Origin: Ignavibacteria bacterium
GTDB taxonomy: Bacteria > Bacteroidota > Ignavibacteria > Ignavibacteriales > Melioribacteraceae
Assembly (NCBI GenBank): GCA_016873835.1
Contig: VGVY01000005.1
Span: 25,987-89,986 of the forward strand
Length of the DNA: 64,000 nucleotides
Direction of reading: 5' to 3'
The position numbers and the translations under genes were made by a program. Shown here in pieces: positions 29,347 through 39,028 of the stretch. Every line of letters starts with the position of its first letter. Position 1 is the first letter of the stretch. A model generated the notes under the pieces. That model searched no databases. It had not been told where the DNA came from and was given only the letters and a program-made list of their open reading frames with translations.

Positions 29347-30174
29347 ATGATGCTACAATTAAAAAGATTAAAAATATCTTTCTTCGTTTTACTGCTTATC
29401 AATACACAAAGTTTCGGGCAAGTTAATCCCGGTGCACGCCAAATTGCACTATCACATTCTGATATAGCCTTTTCAGAAGAAGTGTTTTCTTTATTTAATA
29501 ATCCAGCCGGGTTAGCATACCTAATCAATAGAGAAGTTGGTTTATTCTATTCCCCGGCCCCATTTGGGGTAAAAGAATTATCGAGTGGCTTCGGTGCATA
29601 TGTAGAACCGACATCAATTGGTTCCTTTAGCGGCGGATTCATGATTTACGGATTTGATCTATATAAAGAAACAAAAATTTTATTTGGCTTTGGGAGAAAA
29701 ATAACTAATACTTTTTCGGTTGGATTGTCGGCAGTATATAGAAATATCTCAATCATAAATTATGGAAGCAAAGGAAATTTATCATTCAATTTAGGCAGCA
29801 GTCTTATACTATTAGAAATGGTTAGTATCGGAGCTTCAATTGAAAATGCAACAAATAGCACGGTTGGGAATGAAGAAAATCAATTGCCGGTAGTGTTCAA
29901 CTCTGGTATTGGAATAAAAATATTAAATGACTTCAAGACTTTTATGGCTATTCGAAAAGAACTTAATTATGATCTTTCAATAATGTTAGGTGCAGAATAT
30001 AATATTTTTGATTTTCTTCAACTGCGTATTGGAACTGCAACAGAGCCAAATACTTTTTCCGGTGGTTTTGGTTTAAAGTTTAATTTTCTTACAGCAGAAT
30101 ATGCTGTTCTTTCTCATCCTGATTTGGATTTGACACATCAATTCGGTTTAGTTATTCAACTCAAAAACGAATAA
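29347..30174 (+). CDS. PorV/PorQ-like outer-membrane beta-barrel protein
   Basis: The 275-residue protein has a signal peptide ending near FGQVNPGARQIAL and a series of alternating beta-strands typical of the FadL/PorV/UPF0164 barrel group. The N-terminal signature is GARQIALSHSDIAF followed by SLFNNPAGLAYL, equivalent to the GARA.GMG and WNPAGLA elements of PorV-type proteins. Such barrels work as shuttles or accessory parts in type IX secretion. It is divergent from the DUF4835 gene and lies 5 bases before the HhH barrel gene, probably one transcript. Subfamily (PorV, PorQ or other) cannot be fixed by eye. Confidence 0.7.
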   Translation: MMLQLKRLKISFFVLLLINTQSFGQVNPGARQIALSHSDIAFSEEVFSLFNNPAGLAYLINREVGLFYSPAPFGVKELSSGFGAYVEPTSIGSFSGGFMIYGFDLYKETKILFGFGRKITNTFSVGLSAVYRNISIINYGSKGNLSFNLGSSLILLEMVSIGASIENATNSTVGNEENQLPVVFNSGIGIKILNDFKTFMAIRKELNYDLSIMLGAEYNIFDFLQLRIGTATEPNTFSGGFGLKFNFLTAEYAVLSHPDLDLTHQFGLVIQLKNE

Positions 30175-30179
30175 CATCA

Positions 30180-32159
30180 ATGAAAAAAATCGTCTTCGCA
30201 TTAATTATTATTAGCTCAATACATTCATTTGCACAAGTCGATACAACACAATTGTTTGAAAATGTTGAGTCACTACTTGAAGATGCTTCCCAAGAAAATG
30301 AAGATTCACAAATTTTTGATTCAATAGAATATTTGCTAAATAATCCTATCTTACTCAATGAGTCATCAATCAACGAGCTTTTGCAGATTCCATTTTTAGA
30401 TTTACCAGCTGCTCGGGCAATTATCAGACATAGAAATTTATTAGGTGGTATTTCTTATAAAGAGCAATTGTATAATATAGAAGGTATTAGCTCTGAGTTA
30501 ATAGAAAAAATTATTCCATTTTTAAAACTCGGTGATGAAAAATCAACTTCATTCTTTGATACATTTACACAATTTTCTCAGAATCTATCATTAAAGTATC
30601 GGACAAGGATGCAATATGATATTCAAGAACGTCTTGGCTTTAGTAATAATAAATTCCTAGGTTCAAGACCAAAATATTATAATCGATTTTTGATAAATTC
30701 CTCAAATGCATTTCAGCTTGGGGCTGTAATTGAAAAGGATGCCGGAGAAGAATCGTTAACTGACTTTTCATCACTTCATTTACAAATTAGTGAATTAGGT
30801 TTTGTAAAAAATATTCTGCTAGGTGATTTCAATTATGAATTTGGTCAAGGACTTGCTCTATGGAGCCCATACTCTTTTTCAAAAGGATCAGACGCTGTCA
30901 AAGTAATTTCGAAACGTGCAAGGGATTCTTACCAGTATTCAAGTACTGATGAAAACAAATTTTTTAGAGGTGCTTCATTTCAAATAGACATTCTTGGATT
31001 TAAGATAATTCCATTTTACTCTTTCAATTCATTGGATGCATCAATTGATTCTACTACAAACACAGTTACTTCTTTTACTGAAGATGGATATCATCGCACG
31101 TTAAGTGAGATCAGGAAAATCGATAGTGCAAATGAAAAGGTTTTTGGTATAATGACACATTACGCCCCAATTGACAATACAAACCTTGGTTTTCTTTTTT
31201 ACAACTCAACTTTCACTCCATCAATTTCTAATACAAATATTCATAAACCAAGCGGTTCGGATCATTCTTACTATTCATTGAGCTACTCAACAACATTTAA
31301 TAGAATATTTTTTACGGGAGAATTTTCATTTAATAACTTATCAGTAGCATCAATAAATAATTTGGAAATATTTCTCGAAAATAATTTTTCTTTAATTATT
31401 TCTTTAAGAAATTATCCGAGGAATTATTATTCATTCCACAGTAATGGATTTGGAGAAAAAAGCACAACCCAAAATGAGGTCGGATTTTATTCAGGTTTTT
31501 ATTGGAAAACATCTTTTGGTGTTTTCAATTTTTACTATGACCAATTTAAAATTCCAGTCGCCGGTAGTAACTATAATTTTTCTGCACAAGGAAATGATTT
31601 TTTGCTTAATTACTACCATAGAATATTTCAAAACACAACCGCTACATTAAGATTTAAATCTGAAACAAAAGAGCAAGTTGAAATAATCAGCAATGAATTC
31701 AAGCTTATTGATAGAAGAATAACTAATCTGCGATTAGAAATTAATCATAAGGTTTCAAGAATTCTGCAAATGAGAACTCGCGCAGAATTCGTTTTTATTC
31801 CATCAAACATTGCAAATTCAAAAGAAACTGGCTCACTTTTCTTTTATGATTTGAAGTACATACCTTTTAATCAATTCTCCATTCAATCTAGAATTATTTT
31901 TTTTAGTACCGATTCATATAATTCACGCATTTATGAATTTGAAAATGATTTGATTGGTGTTATGACCAATCCACCCTTATATGGTGAAGGTTTTAGATGG
32001 TATTTATTATTGAAATATTCTACAAAGTTTGGATTAAACGTTTCATTTAAATATTCTGAACTCCACAAGCCGAATGAAAAAGCATTGAGTAGCGGAGATT
32101 CAGAAATTTTTGGGAATTTAGATAATAAGATCAGTTTGCAATTGGACTTTAATTTTTAA
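30180..32159 (+). CDS. Helix-hairpin-helix plus outer-membrane barrel-like protein
   Basis: A 659-residue exported protein (signal peptide about residues 1-18). Residues about 55-115 form two helix-hairpin-helix repeats of the ComEA type (SINELLQIPFLDLPAARAII and YNIEGISSELIEKIIPFL). The remaining roughly 530 residues are rich in alternating aromatic beta-strands and look like a large outer-membrane barrel ending in LQLDFNF, a typical C-terminal aromatic. This combination is frequent but uncharacterised in Bacteroidota; DNA uptake or surface assembly are guesses. It is co-directional with the PorV-like gene. Its stop overlaps by 11 bases the end of the convergent OFOR gene. Confidence 0.75.
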   Translation: MKKIVFALIIISSIHSFAQVDTTQLFENVESLLEDASQENEDSQIFDSIEYLLNNPILLNESSINELLQIPFLDLPAARAIIRHRNLLGGISYKEQLYNIEGISSELIEKIIPFLKLGDEKSTSFFDTFTQFSQNLSLKYRTRMQYDIQERLGFSNNKFLGSRPKYYNRFLINSSNAFQLGAVIEKDAGEESLTDFSSLHLQISELGFVKNILLGDFNYEFGQGLALWSPYSFSKGSDAVKVISKRARDSYQYSSTDENKFFRGASFQIDILGFKIIPFYSFNSLDASIDSTTNTVTSFTEDGYHRTLSEIRKIDSANEKVFGIMTHYAPIDNTNLGFLFYNSTFTPSISNTNIHKPSGSDHSYYSLSYSTTFNRIFFTGEFSFNNLSVASINNLEIFLENNFSLIISLRNYPRNYYSFHSNGFGEKSTTQNEVGFYSGFYWKTSFGVFNFYYDQFKIPVAGSNYNFSAQGNDFLLNYYHRIFQNTTATLRFKSETKEQVEIISNEFKLIDRRITNLRLEINHKVSRILQMRTRAEFVFIPSNIANSKETGSLFFYDLKYIPFNQFSIQSRIIFFSTDSYNSRIYEFENDLIGVMTNPPLYGEGFRWYLLLKYSTKFGLNVSFKYSELHKPNEKALSSGDSEIFGNLDNKISLQLDFNF

Positions 32160-33429
32160 CTGAATTCAACTCAAATAATTCTTCTAAATTTATTTTTGCG
32201 GCAAGTTTACTTTCAGAACAGACTTCAACAAAAACTTTTTTAGGAAATATTTCAGAGCTCTCTAAGAAAAATGCTAAACTAAATAATGCAGCAAATTTAT
32301 TTGTAAATTTAGAACGAAAGCCATTTTTTAAAATTTTCATTTTTGTTTCAGGAATTGCTAACGATGAATCAATTATAAGTTGACCACTTTCAGCTTTTTT
32401 AAGAATAGCTAATGAATAATCCAATCCATCATTAGAAGTGACGATTGCAAAATCAGGACAGCTTGAACCCGTAAATAAAATATTTTTAGGTGATAAAATT
32501 ATTTCCGCAGATGAAAATCCTATTCCTACTGTAACTGGGTAGCTGCTCTTTTTTGTTGCATGCAATCCGGATTTAATTGCCGCTTGTGTGAATAATTCTG
32601 CTGCTGTTTGAACACCTTCTCCAGCTGAACCGGAAATTAAAATGCTGATCGGTTTAGTTAACTTGTGATTTCTTTTGGGTTGTATAAATAACTTTTCATT
32701 GATCAATGGCTTGGGAGCATTTTTCACAGCCAGCTTAAATGGTTCTCTCATTTTATTGTAATATAATTTAATCGGGATCCCGGCTTCATTTGCGATATTT
32801 ATTAATTTCATCCCGGGATTTGACTTCACTCCATAACTTGGGCACAATTCCAAAACTTCAACTAAAGAAAATCCGTTGTTTGTAATTGCCTCGGTGAAGG
32901 TTTTGTACATTTCCATATTTGTTAAAATCCTACTGACGTAGTTTGCACCGGCAGATGATGCCATTTCACATATATCATATCCGCTATGATCTGCTCCTTC
33001 TTTTAATGTAGGAGTTTTGAACCCTAATGGGGTGAACTCACTTTGCTGTCCACCAGTCATCCCATATAACATATTATTGTGAACAATAACAGTCATATTA
33101 AAATTATTATGCGCTGCATCTAATATGTGCTGCATACCAATTGTTGCGCCGCCATCTCCAATAAAAACAATTATTTTTTTATTAGGATTTTCTAATGACA
33201 TTGAAATGCCAGCAGCAAGAGCCACAGATCTTCCGTGCAATCCGTGAATTGTGTGCGTTGTAAAACATTTATCAACAATTCCATGACACCCAATATCAGT
33301 TACTATAATGACATCAAAAGGTGAACAGTTTAATTCTTGCAGTGATTTATCAATTCCCATTGCAATTAATGAGTGACCGCAACCTTTACAAAATGGTAAT
33401 TTTTCTTCAAGTAGATATTTATTGCTCAT
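32149..33429 (-). CDS. 2-oxoacid:ferredoxin oxidoreductase, fused beta and gamma subunits
   Basis: The N-terminal part (about 1-250) is a thiamine-pyrophosphate beta subunit, with FCKGCGHSLIA, VIVTDIGCHG, the TPP/Mg motif IGDGGATIGMQHILDA and NNMLYGMTGGQQSEFTP. The C-terminal part (about 250-426) is a gamma domain starting ISILISGSAGEGVQTAAELF. Beta and gamma are usually separate chains, so this is a fusion. With the alpha subunit upstream (overlapping by 11 bases) it should oxidise a 2-oxoacid to acyl-CoA with ferredoxin, or run reductively. No ferredoxin (delta) subunit gene is adjacent. The KGCGH motif replaces the usual PGCGH. Substrate is unknown; context suggests 2-oxoadipate. Confidence 0.87.
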   Translation of the reverse strand: MSNKYLLEEKLPFCKGCGHSLIAMGIDKSLQELNCSPFDVIIVTDIGCHGIVDKCFTTHTIHGLHGRSVALAAGISMSLENPNKKIIVFIGDGGATIGMQHILDAAHNNFNMTVIVHNNMLYGMTGGQQSEFTPLGFKTPTLKEGADHSGYDICEMASSAGANYVSRILTNMEMYKTFTEAITNNGFSLVEVLELCPSYGVKSNPGMKLINIANEAGIPIKLYYNKMREPFKLAVKNAPKPLINEKLFIQPKRNHKLTKPISILISGSAGEGVQTAAELFTQAAIKSGLHATKKSSYPVTVGIGFSSAEIILSPKNILFTGSSCPDFAIVTSNDGLDYSLAILKKAESGQLIIDSSLAIPETKMKILKNGFRSKFTNKFAALFSLAFFLESSEIFPKKVFVEVCSESKLAAKINLEELFELNSVKN

Positions 33430-34543
33430 ATTTTAAAACTTCATTTATTATTTCATTTGGAGTTATCATTCTACCAAATTCATTTACACCTGATATATTT
33501 TTGCTTGAATTTGCACCAAATAAAATTTGACGGTATTGACCGGTTAGATTCTCTTCTGCTACGATGACATTTTTGTGATTGATAACACATTCAAAAATAA
33601 TTTTGGGTATCGGGAAAAGAGTCTTAACAATCAGAAGTGATACATGTTTCCCAATTTCTCGTAAAGATTCAATAGCTTCTTTTGCAGCTAGTGATGTTAT
33701 TCCATACGAAATTAAAAGAGTTTCCGATTTCTTAGCTTCATTATAATCAAATAAACAAAATGCATTTTGATTTTTAATCATTTTATTATGCAAACGTTTT
33801 GAATTAAAAAGTGCTTCGTGTGTAGAATTTTGAATTATTCCTTTTGTGTTGTGTGTTGACGAAGTTATTCTAACCTGATGTTTATTATTATTTATCGGTA
33901 AAAATTGTGGGACAAGATTACTTTCGGGTTTATATGGGACATAAGTATCATCACTTTCAAAATAATTTCTTTTAATTTGTTCAATCTTTTTCAACTTAGT
34001 ACAATCTACGTCAGCCATTGTCATCATTTCTTCTTTTGATGTTAAAATAATAACCGGAGTTCTTAGATTAACCGCAGTTTCAACTGCTTTAGCAGATATT
34101 TCCCAACAATCTATTGAATCACCTACACAAAAAGTCGGTATTGCCATTCCGCCAGAAATTATCCCATTAAGTATACTTATATCCCCTTGAGAACCGATTG
34201 TAGCAGTTCCGGTTGATGGACCTAACCTTTGAACTAAAATAATTATCATAGGCAGTTCCATCATATATGCCATATTAATACTTTCTATCATCAATGCAAA
34301 TCCGGGGAATGAAGTTGCAGTAACTGGAATTCTTGAAGTTGAAGAGAAGCCAGTCATCCACTGAAGAGTAGTAATTTCATCTGGTGCTGCTAAGAAAATA
34401 GGAAATCTTTCTGATGCATATGAATAGAGTAAATTTGCCGGTGTTATTGGATATCCAATAAATACATCTGCTCCAGCTTGTGCTAATGACTCAATTACTA
34501 ACCTTGAATTATCTGTAAATATTATTTGGTCATCAATTTCCAT
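33419..34543 (-). CDS. 2-oxoacid:ferredoxin oxidoreductase alpha subunit
   Basis: The 374-residue chain has the alpha-subunit features GADVFIGYPITPANLLYSY, a DEITTLQWMTGFSSTSRIPVTATS stretch (split across two lines of the fold) and RLGPSTGTATIGSQGDI. These form the pyrimidine-binding half of the TPP site. The substrate-determining loop cannot be read by eye. Translation overlaps the beta-gamma gene by 11 bases, implying a two-gene operon. It is divergent from the glutaryl-CoA dehydrogenase gene, with a 274-base AT-rich gap holding both promoters. It resembles 2-oxoglutarate/2-oxoacid (Kor/Vor) enzymes rather than pyruvate ones. Confidence 0.87.
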   Translation of the reverse strand: MEIDDQIIFTDNSRLVIESLAQAGADVFIGYPITPANLLYSYASERFPIFLAAPDEITTLQWMTGFSSTSRIPVTATSFPGFALMIESINMAYMMELPMIIILVQRLGPSTGTATIGSQGDISILNGIISGGMAIPTFCVGDSIDCWEISAKAVETAVNLRTPVIILTSKEEMMTMADVDCTKLKKIEQIKRNYFESDDTYVPYKPESNLVPQFLPINNNKHQVRITSSTHNTKGIIQNSTHEALFNSKRLHNKMIKNQNAFCLFDYNEAKKSETLLISYGITSLAAKEAIESLREIGKHVSLLIVKTLFPIPKIIFECVINHKNVIVAEENLTGQYRQILFGANSSKNISGVNEFGRMITPNEIINEVLKYEQ

Positions 34544-34817
34544 AATAAAAAATCATTGTTAAAGATTGGTTTGACAAATAACTTTTTATGAAGCTCATAA
34601 GGATTGTGGAATTAATTTTTGTACAATTATTTTCGAAATATTACTTAGCAAAATAACAAAAAGTATCATAAGGTTATTATATATTTACGATGAAAATATA
34701 TTTCTTTTTGAGAAAATTGCTTTTTATTACGGACTTGTGGTCATTGTATGGTTTCTATAAATGAATTAATTCGTCACAAATTTTTCTAACCAGTCTATTA
34801 ATTAAAATGGTAAGTAT

Positions 34818-35996
34818 ATGTCAACAAATCAATTAAAACACACGGATCACTATTTAGTAGAAGATTTATTTACAGCTGAACAGAAAATGATTCGAGAAAC
34901 AATGGGAGAATGGGTGAACAAATCGGTAAAACCAATTATTGAGGATTACTGCGAAAAGTCAGAATTCCCAATCCATTTAGTAAAAGAACTTGGGGAACTT
35001 GGCGGCTTCGGACCATTCATTCCAGAGAAATATGGTGGTGCTGGATTAGATTATATTTCATATGGAATCATTATGCAAGAACTTGAACGCGGTGATTCCG
35101 GAATTCGTTCAATGGCATCAGTACAATCATCTCTTGTTATGTATCCAATCAATTCTTTTGGAAGTGAAGTACAAAAAATGAAGTATTTACCCAAACTTGC
35201 AACTGGAGAAATAATTGGCTGCTTTGGTTTAACAGAACCGGACTATGGTTCAGATCCCGGCGGAATGATAACTAGAATAAAAGATACTGGTGATTATTAC
35301 TTGCTTAATGGCGCAAAAATGTGGATCACAAATTCATCCATTGCAGACATCGCTATTGTATGGGCAAAAGATGCAAATGATGAAGTAAAAGGAATGATAG
35401 TTGAAAAAGGAAGTGAAGGATTTTCAGCACCAGAAACACATGGCAAATGGTCTTTAAGAGCATCAGTTACCGGCGAATTAGTATTTGATAATGTGAAAGT
35501 ACCAAAGGAAAATATTCTGCCAAACATTTCGGGATTAAAAGGACCATTAAAGTGTTTAAGTTCAGCTCGTTATGGAATTGCATGGGGAGCTATTGGAGCA
35601 GCAATAGATTGTTATGAAGCTGCTGTTAAATATTCTCTTGAGCGAAAACAATTTGGAAAACCAATCGGAGCGTTTCAGCTTCAGCAAAAAAAACTTGCTG
35701 ATGCACTTACAGAAATTACAAAAGCTCAATTATTGGTATTGCGATTAGGTCAGCTTTGTGATGAAGGAAAAGTAACTGCAGCACAGATCTCAATGGCCAA
35801 AAGAAATAATGTAGAAATTGCATTGACTATTGCGAGAGAAACTAGACAAATTTTAGGCGCAATGGGAATAACAAATGATTATCCGATGATGCGGCACATG
35901 ATGAATCTAGAATCAGTTATTACATACGAGGGAACTCATGATATCCACACGCTAATAACTGGTCACGAAATTACCGGCATACCTTCTTTCAGATAA
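34818..35996 (+). CDS. gcdH: Glutaryl-CoA dehydrogenase-type acyl-CoA dehydrogenase
   Basis: A 392-residue acyl-CoA dehydrogenase with FAD-binding GCFGLTEPDYGSDPGGM and NGAKMWITNSSIADIAIVWA, and the catalytic Glu in VITYEGTHDIHTLITG near residue 372. The YEGT.DIH..I.G..ITG ending, MASVQSSLVMYPI and RARYGIAWG-like (SSARYGIAWGAIGA) segments are typical of glutaryl-CoA dehydrogenase, which oxidises and decarboxylates glutaryl-CoA to crotonyl-CoA. It is divergent from an OFOR and upstream of a homoisocitrate-type dehydrogenase and a homoaconitase. This fits a route through 2-oxoadipate. A terminator follows. Family confident; a non-decarboxylating homologue is possible. Confidence 0.88.
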   Translation: MSTNQLKHTDHYLVEDLFTAEQKMIRETMGEWVNKSVKPIIEDYCEKSEFPIHLVKELGELGGFGPFIPEKYGGAGLDYISYGIIMQELERGDSGIRSMASVQSSLVMYPINSFGSEVQKMKYLPKLATGEIIGCFGLTEPDYGSDPGGMITRIKDTGDYYLLNGAKMWITNSSIADIAIVWAKDANDEVKGMIVEKGSEGFSAPETHGKWSLRASVTGELVFDNVKVPKENILPNISGLKGPLKCLSSARYGIAWGAIGAAIDCYEAAVKYSLERKQFGKPIGAFQLQQKKLADALTEITKAQLLVLRLGQLCDEGKVTAAQISMAKRNNVEIALTIARETRQILGAMGITNDYPMMRHMMNLESVITYEGTHDIHTLITGHEITGIPSFR

Positions 35997-36013
35997 TCTT
36001 TTCTTACAAATTT

Positions 36014-36046
36014 AACCGGCTACTTTTTGTAGTCGGTTTTAGTTTT
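36014..36046 (+). terminator. Rho-independent terminator after gcdH
   Basis: AACCGGCTAC and GTAGTCGGTT pair around a TTTTT loop with one mismatch, followed by TTAGTTTT. It lies 17 bases after the gcdH stop, so the next gene needs its own promoter or read-through. Confidence 0.85.
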
Positions 36047-36142
36047 AAATTCTTTTTGGTTCTTGAGTGTTTTTAATTTCTTGCCTAAATCTTTACATAT
36101 ATCTAAGTTGCATACAATTTTTTAATTTACATATTAAACTGA

Positions 36143-37321
36143 ATGAAAACTATTGTAGCCTTACCGGGAGATGGGATTGGTAAAGTTGTTCTTAAAGAAG
36201 CAATTCGTTTACTTAATGCTGCTGGATTCAATGCAAATTATATTTGGGCCGATATAGGGTGGGACTTTTGGTGCAAAGAAGGAAATGCACTTCCTCAAAG
36301 AACAATTGATTTAATTGAAGAACATAAACTTGCTTTATTTGGTGCAATAACTTCTAAACCGAAAGAGGCTGCAGATAAAGAGCTTGTCCATTCACTTCGA
36401 GGTAAAGGTTATACTTATTTTTCTCCAATTGTTGGATTGAGGCAAAAATTTAATCTTGATATTTGCATTAGACCATGCATATCATTTAAAGGGAATCCGC
36501 TTAATTTTATACGCAAAAAAAATGACGGCACCTTTGAAGAACCGATTATCAACACTGTAATCTTTAGGCAAAATACAGAAGGACTTTACGCTGGCGTTGA
36601 ATGGACTAATCCTCCCAAAAATGTACGCGATGCTTTTGAGTCGAATCCTAAAATGAAATCATTCTCGAATGTCCCTAATGAAGAAATAGCAATCTCCACT
36701 CGAATAGTTACTAAAAAAGCAAGTCATAGAATTATAAGGGCGGCTTTTGAATATGCAAAAAAACATGGATACACTAATGTTACATTATGCGAAAAACCGA
36801 ATGTGCTTCGTGAGACTTCTGGTATGATGTTGAAAATTGCTAATGAAGTTTCTAAAGAATATCCTAATATTGAATTATGGGACACCAACATCGATGCACA
36901 AATGATGTGGCTGACAAAAAATCCTGAAGATTATGGGGTTATAGTTGCTGAAAATATGTTCGGCGATATCATAAGCGATGGTTTTGCCGGATTGATTGGC
37001 GGACTTGGATTTGCATGCAGTGCTAATCTTGGTGATTACCAGGCTGTGTTTGAACCAACTCATGGAAGCGCACCAAAGTATGAAAATCTAAACCCATCAA
37101 TTGTAAATCCAATTGCAATGTTTATGAGTGCTGTAATGATGTTGGAGTATATAGGAGAAATTAATTTGGCTGAAAAAATAAAAAATTCTATTGCATACGT
37201 GATTCAAGAAGGCAAAATTAAAACTTATGACATGCTTAAATTAAAAGGTGGTTCTGATTCTCTTAGTAAAGGTGCAGCCTCAACTACACAAATGACTGAT
37301 GCAATTATTTCAATGCTTTAA
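36143..37321 (+). CDS. Isocitrate/homoisocitrate-type decarboxylating dehydrogenase
   Basis: The 392-residue enzyme belongs to the beta-decarboxylating dehydrogenase family: PGDGIGKVV at the N-terminus, IRPCISFKGNPLNF, VIFRQNTEGLYAGVEW, VTLCEKPNVLRETSG, then MFGDIISDGFAGLIGGLG and EPTHGSAPKYE. The serine that phosphorylates or binds the substrate carboxylate in E. coli IDH is kept (YFSPIVGLRQ), but the Asn two positions on is Ile. The window has a separate monomeric IDH, and this gene is followed by cstA and a Lys4-like homoaconitase. Homoisocitrate to 2-oxoadipate is therefore a strong alternative to isocitrate oxidation. Starts at ATG 36143; downstream cstA follows after 51 bases. Confidence 0.82.
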   Translation: MKTIVALPGDGIGKVVLKEAIRLLNAAGFNANYIWADIGWDFWCKEGNALPQRTIDLIEEHKLALFGAITSKPKEAADKELVHSLRGKGYTYFSPIVGLRQKFNLDICIRPCISFKGNPLNFIRKKNDGTFEEPIINTVIFRQNTEGLYAGVEWTNPPKNVRDAFESNPKMKSFSNVPNEEIAISTRIVTKKASHRIIRAAFEYAKKHGYTNVTLCEKPNVLRETSGMMLKIANEVSKEYPNIELWDTNIDAQMMWLTKNPEDYGVIVAENMFGDIISDGFAGLIGGLGFACSANLGDYQAVFEPTHGSAPKYENLNPSIVNPIAMFMSAVMMLEYIGEINLAEKIKNSIAYVIQEGKIKTYDMLKLKGGSDSLSKGAASTTQMTDAIISML

Positions 37322-37372
37322 TAAATTTATTTAATAAGACTAGAAAACTTCACTTAGAAAGAAAGGAAAGTT

Positions 37373-39007
37373 ATGAGCGGTGTAACTTTAATCCTTTTTG
37401 CTATTATTGCATTTCTATTTGCATATCGTTTTTATGGTTCATTCCTCACAAGACGTTTGAACGTTTCAAATTCAAACACTACTCCTTCACATTCTATGAA
37501 CGATGGAGTAGATTACTGCCCAGCTAAACCGCCGGTTTTAATGGGTCATCACTTTGCGTCTATTGCCGGGGCTGGTCCAATAGTTGGGCCAATCATTGCC
37601 GCAAGTTTTGGCTGGGTTCCAGTGTATGTTTGGGTTCTTGTTGGTGCAACATTTATTGGCGGTGTTCATGACTATACAGCCATTATAGCTTCCGTTCGCC
37701 ACAAAGGGAAATCGATTGGTCAAATAATCGAAACATATATCGGTATAAATGGAAAAAAATTATTTCTAATTTTTACTTGGGCAACTTTGATATTAGTAAT
37801 TGCAGTTTTTACAATAATTGTAGCAAATACTTTTTCAAGCATTCCGAGTAGTGGAACTTCCTCAATTTTATTTATGGTGCTCGCAGTTGCATTCGGTCTA
37901 ACAATTTACCGCTTAAAAGCTCCACTTATAGTTTCGTCTATCATCGGAGTTGCATTATTGTTTTTCTGTATTTATTTGGGAAATATTTTCCCAATTGTTT
38001 TATCCCGTCAAATATGGATTTATATTTTGCTTGGATACATCTTTATTGCATCAGTAACTCCAGTTTGGATCTTACTTCAGCCACGTGATTATTTAAATTC
38101 ATTCTTCCTCTATGCATTGATGTTTGGAGGGATTGTTGGTTTGTTTTTTACAATGCCGGAAGTTCACTTATCACCAGTCACAAATTTCACTATTGATAAA
38201 ATTGGTTACTTATTCCCAGCCTTATTTGTAACAGTTGCTTGTGGTGCAATAAGCGGATTCCATTCTGTTGTGGGAAGCGGAACAACAGCTAAGCAACTCG
38301 ATAAAGAACCTGATGCTAAAGTTGTTGGTTATGGTTCAATGTTAGTTGAAGGTATTCTAGCTGTTCTTGCATTGCTATCTGTTGCTTCGTTAGACCAGCA
38401 ACATTTTTTGGAATTGCTTAATACAAAAGGTGCAGTAACAGCATTCGCTACTGGTGTAGGTAATTTTATTCATAATATCCCTTTAATAAATATTTCTACT
38501 GAAGTAGCAACTAATTTTGCTGCATTAGCGGTTTCTGCTTTTGCGCTAACGTCTTTAGACACAGCAACACGACTTGCTCGATTTTCATTTCAAGAATTTT
38601 TTGAAGTAAAGGAGAAAAAGGAGCAAAGCTTTTTAGTTAAAAATAGATTTGTTGCTACTGCAATTACAGTTGCTGTTGGCGCAGCATTAACATTTAGCGG
38701 ACAAACAATGTCAATCTGGCCGGTATTTGGAAGTGCAAATCAACTTTTAGCCGCTATTGCTTTGTTGTCTATAACTGTCTGGCTTTCAAATTTAAAACTT
38801 GATTTTTCATTTACGCTAATCCCGATGTTATTCATGTTCGCCGTAACAATGACAGCGCTTGTTACTCTATTCTATTCAAATATTTCTAACGAAAATTATG
38901 TGCTTTCGATAATTTCAGTTTTGTTATTCATTCTTGCAGTTATTCTTGGGTTACAAGCATATCAAGTATTAAGAAAAAATGGACAGAATGAAGTTTTAGC
39001 AAAATAA
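37373..39007 (+). CDS. cstA: CstA-family carbon-starvation / pyruvate-type transporter
   Basis: A 544-residue membrane protein with about 14 to 16 hydrophobic helices. CstA motifs are DYCPAKPPVLMGHHFASIAGAGPIVGPI (residues 46-73, split here), FGWVPVYVWVLVGATFIGGVHDY and SGFHSVVGSGTTAKQL, and SVWP-like FSGQTMSIWPVFGSANQLLAA in the second half. CstA/BtsT proteins import pyruvate or peptides across the inner membrane. A strong AGAAAGGAAAG site precedes ATG 37373. It lies between the dehydrogenase and the homoaconitase genes in the same direction, suggesting that transport of an organic acid feeds the pathway. Substrate unproven. Confidence 0.92.
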   Translation: MSGVTLILFAIIAFLFAYRFYGSFLTRRLNVSNSNTTPSHSMNDGVDYCPAKPPVLMGHHFASIAGAGPIVGPIIAASFGWVPVYVWVLVGATFIGGVHDYTAIIASVRHKGKSIGQIIETYIGINGKKLFLIFTWATLILVIAVFTIIVANTFSSIPSSGTSSILFMVLAVAFGLTIYRLKAPLIVSSIIGVALLFFCIYLGNIFPIVLSRQIWIYILLGYIFIASVTPVWILLQPRDYLNSFFLYALMFGGIVGLFFTMPEVHLSPVTNFTIDKIGYLFPALFVTVACGAISGFHSVVGSGTTAKQLDKEPDAKVVGYGSMLVEGILAVLALLSVASLDQQHFLELLNTKGAVTAFATGVGNFIHNIPLINISTEVATNFAALAVSAFALTSLDTATRLARFSFQEFFEVKEKKEQSFLVKNRFVATAITVAVGAALTFSGQTMSIWPVFGSANQLLAAIALLSITVWLSNLKLDFSFTLIPMLFMFAVTMTALVTLFYSNISNENYVLSIISVLLFILAVILGLQAYQVLRKNGQNEVLAK

Positions 39008-39028
39008 AATTAAAAAGCATTTGCACAA

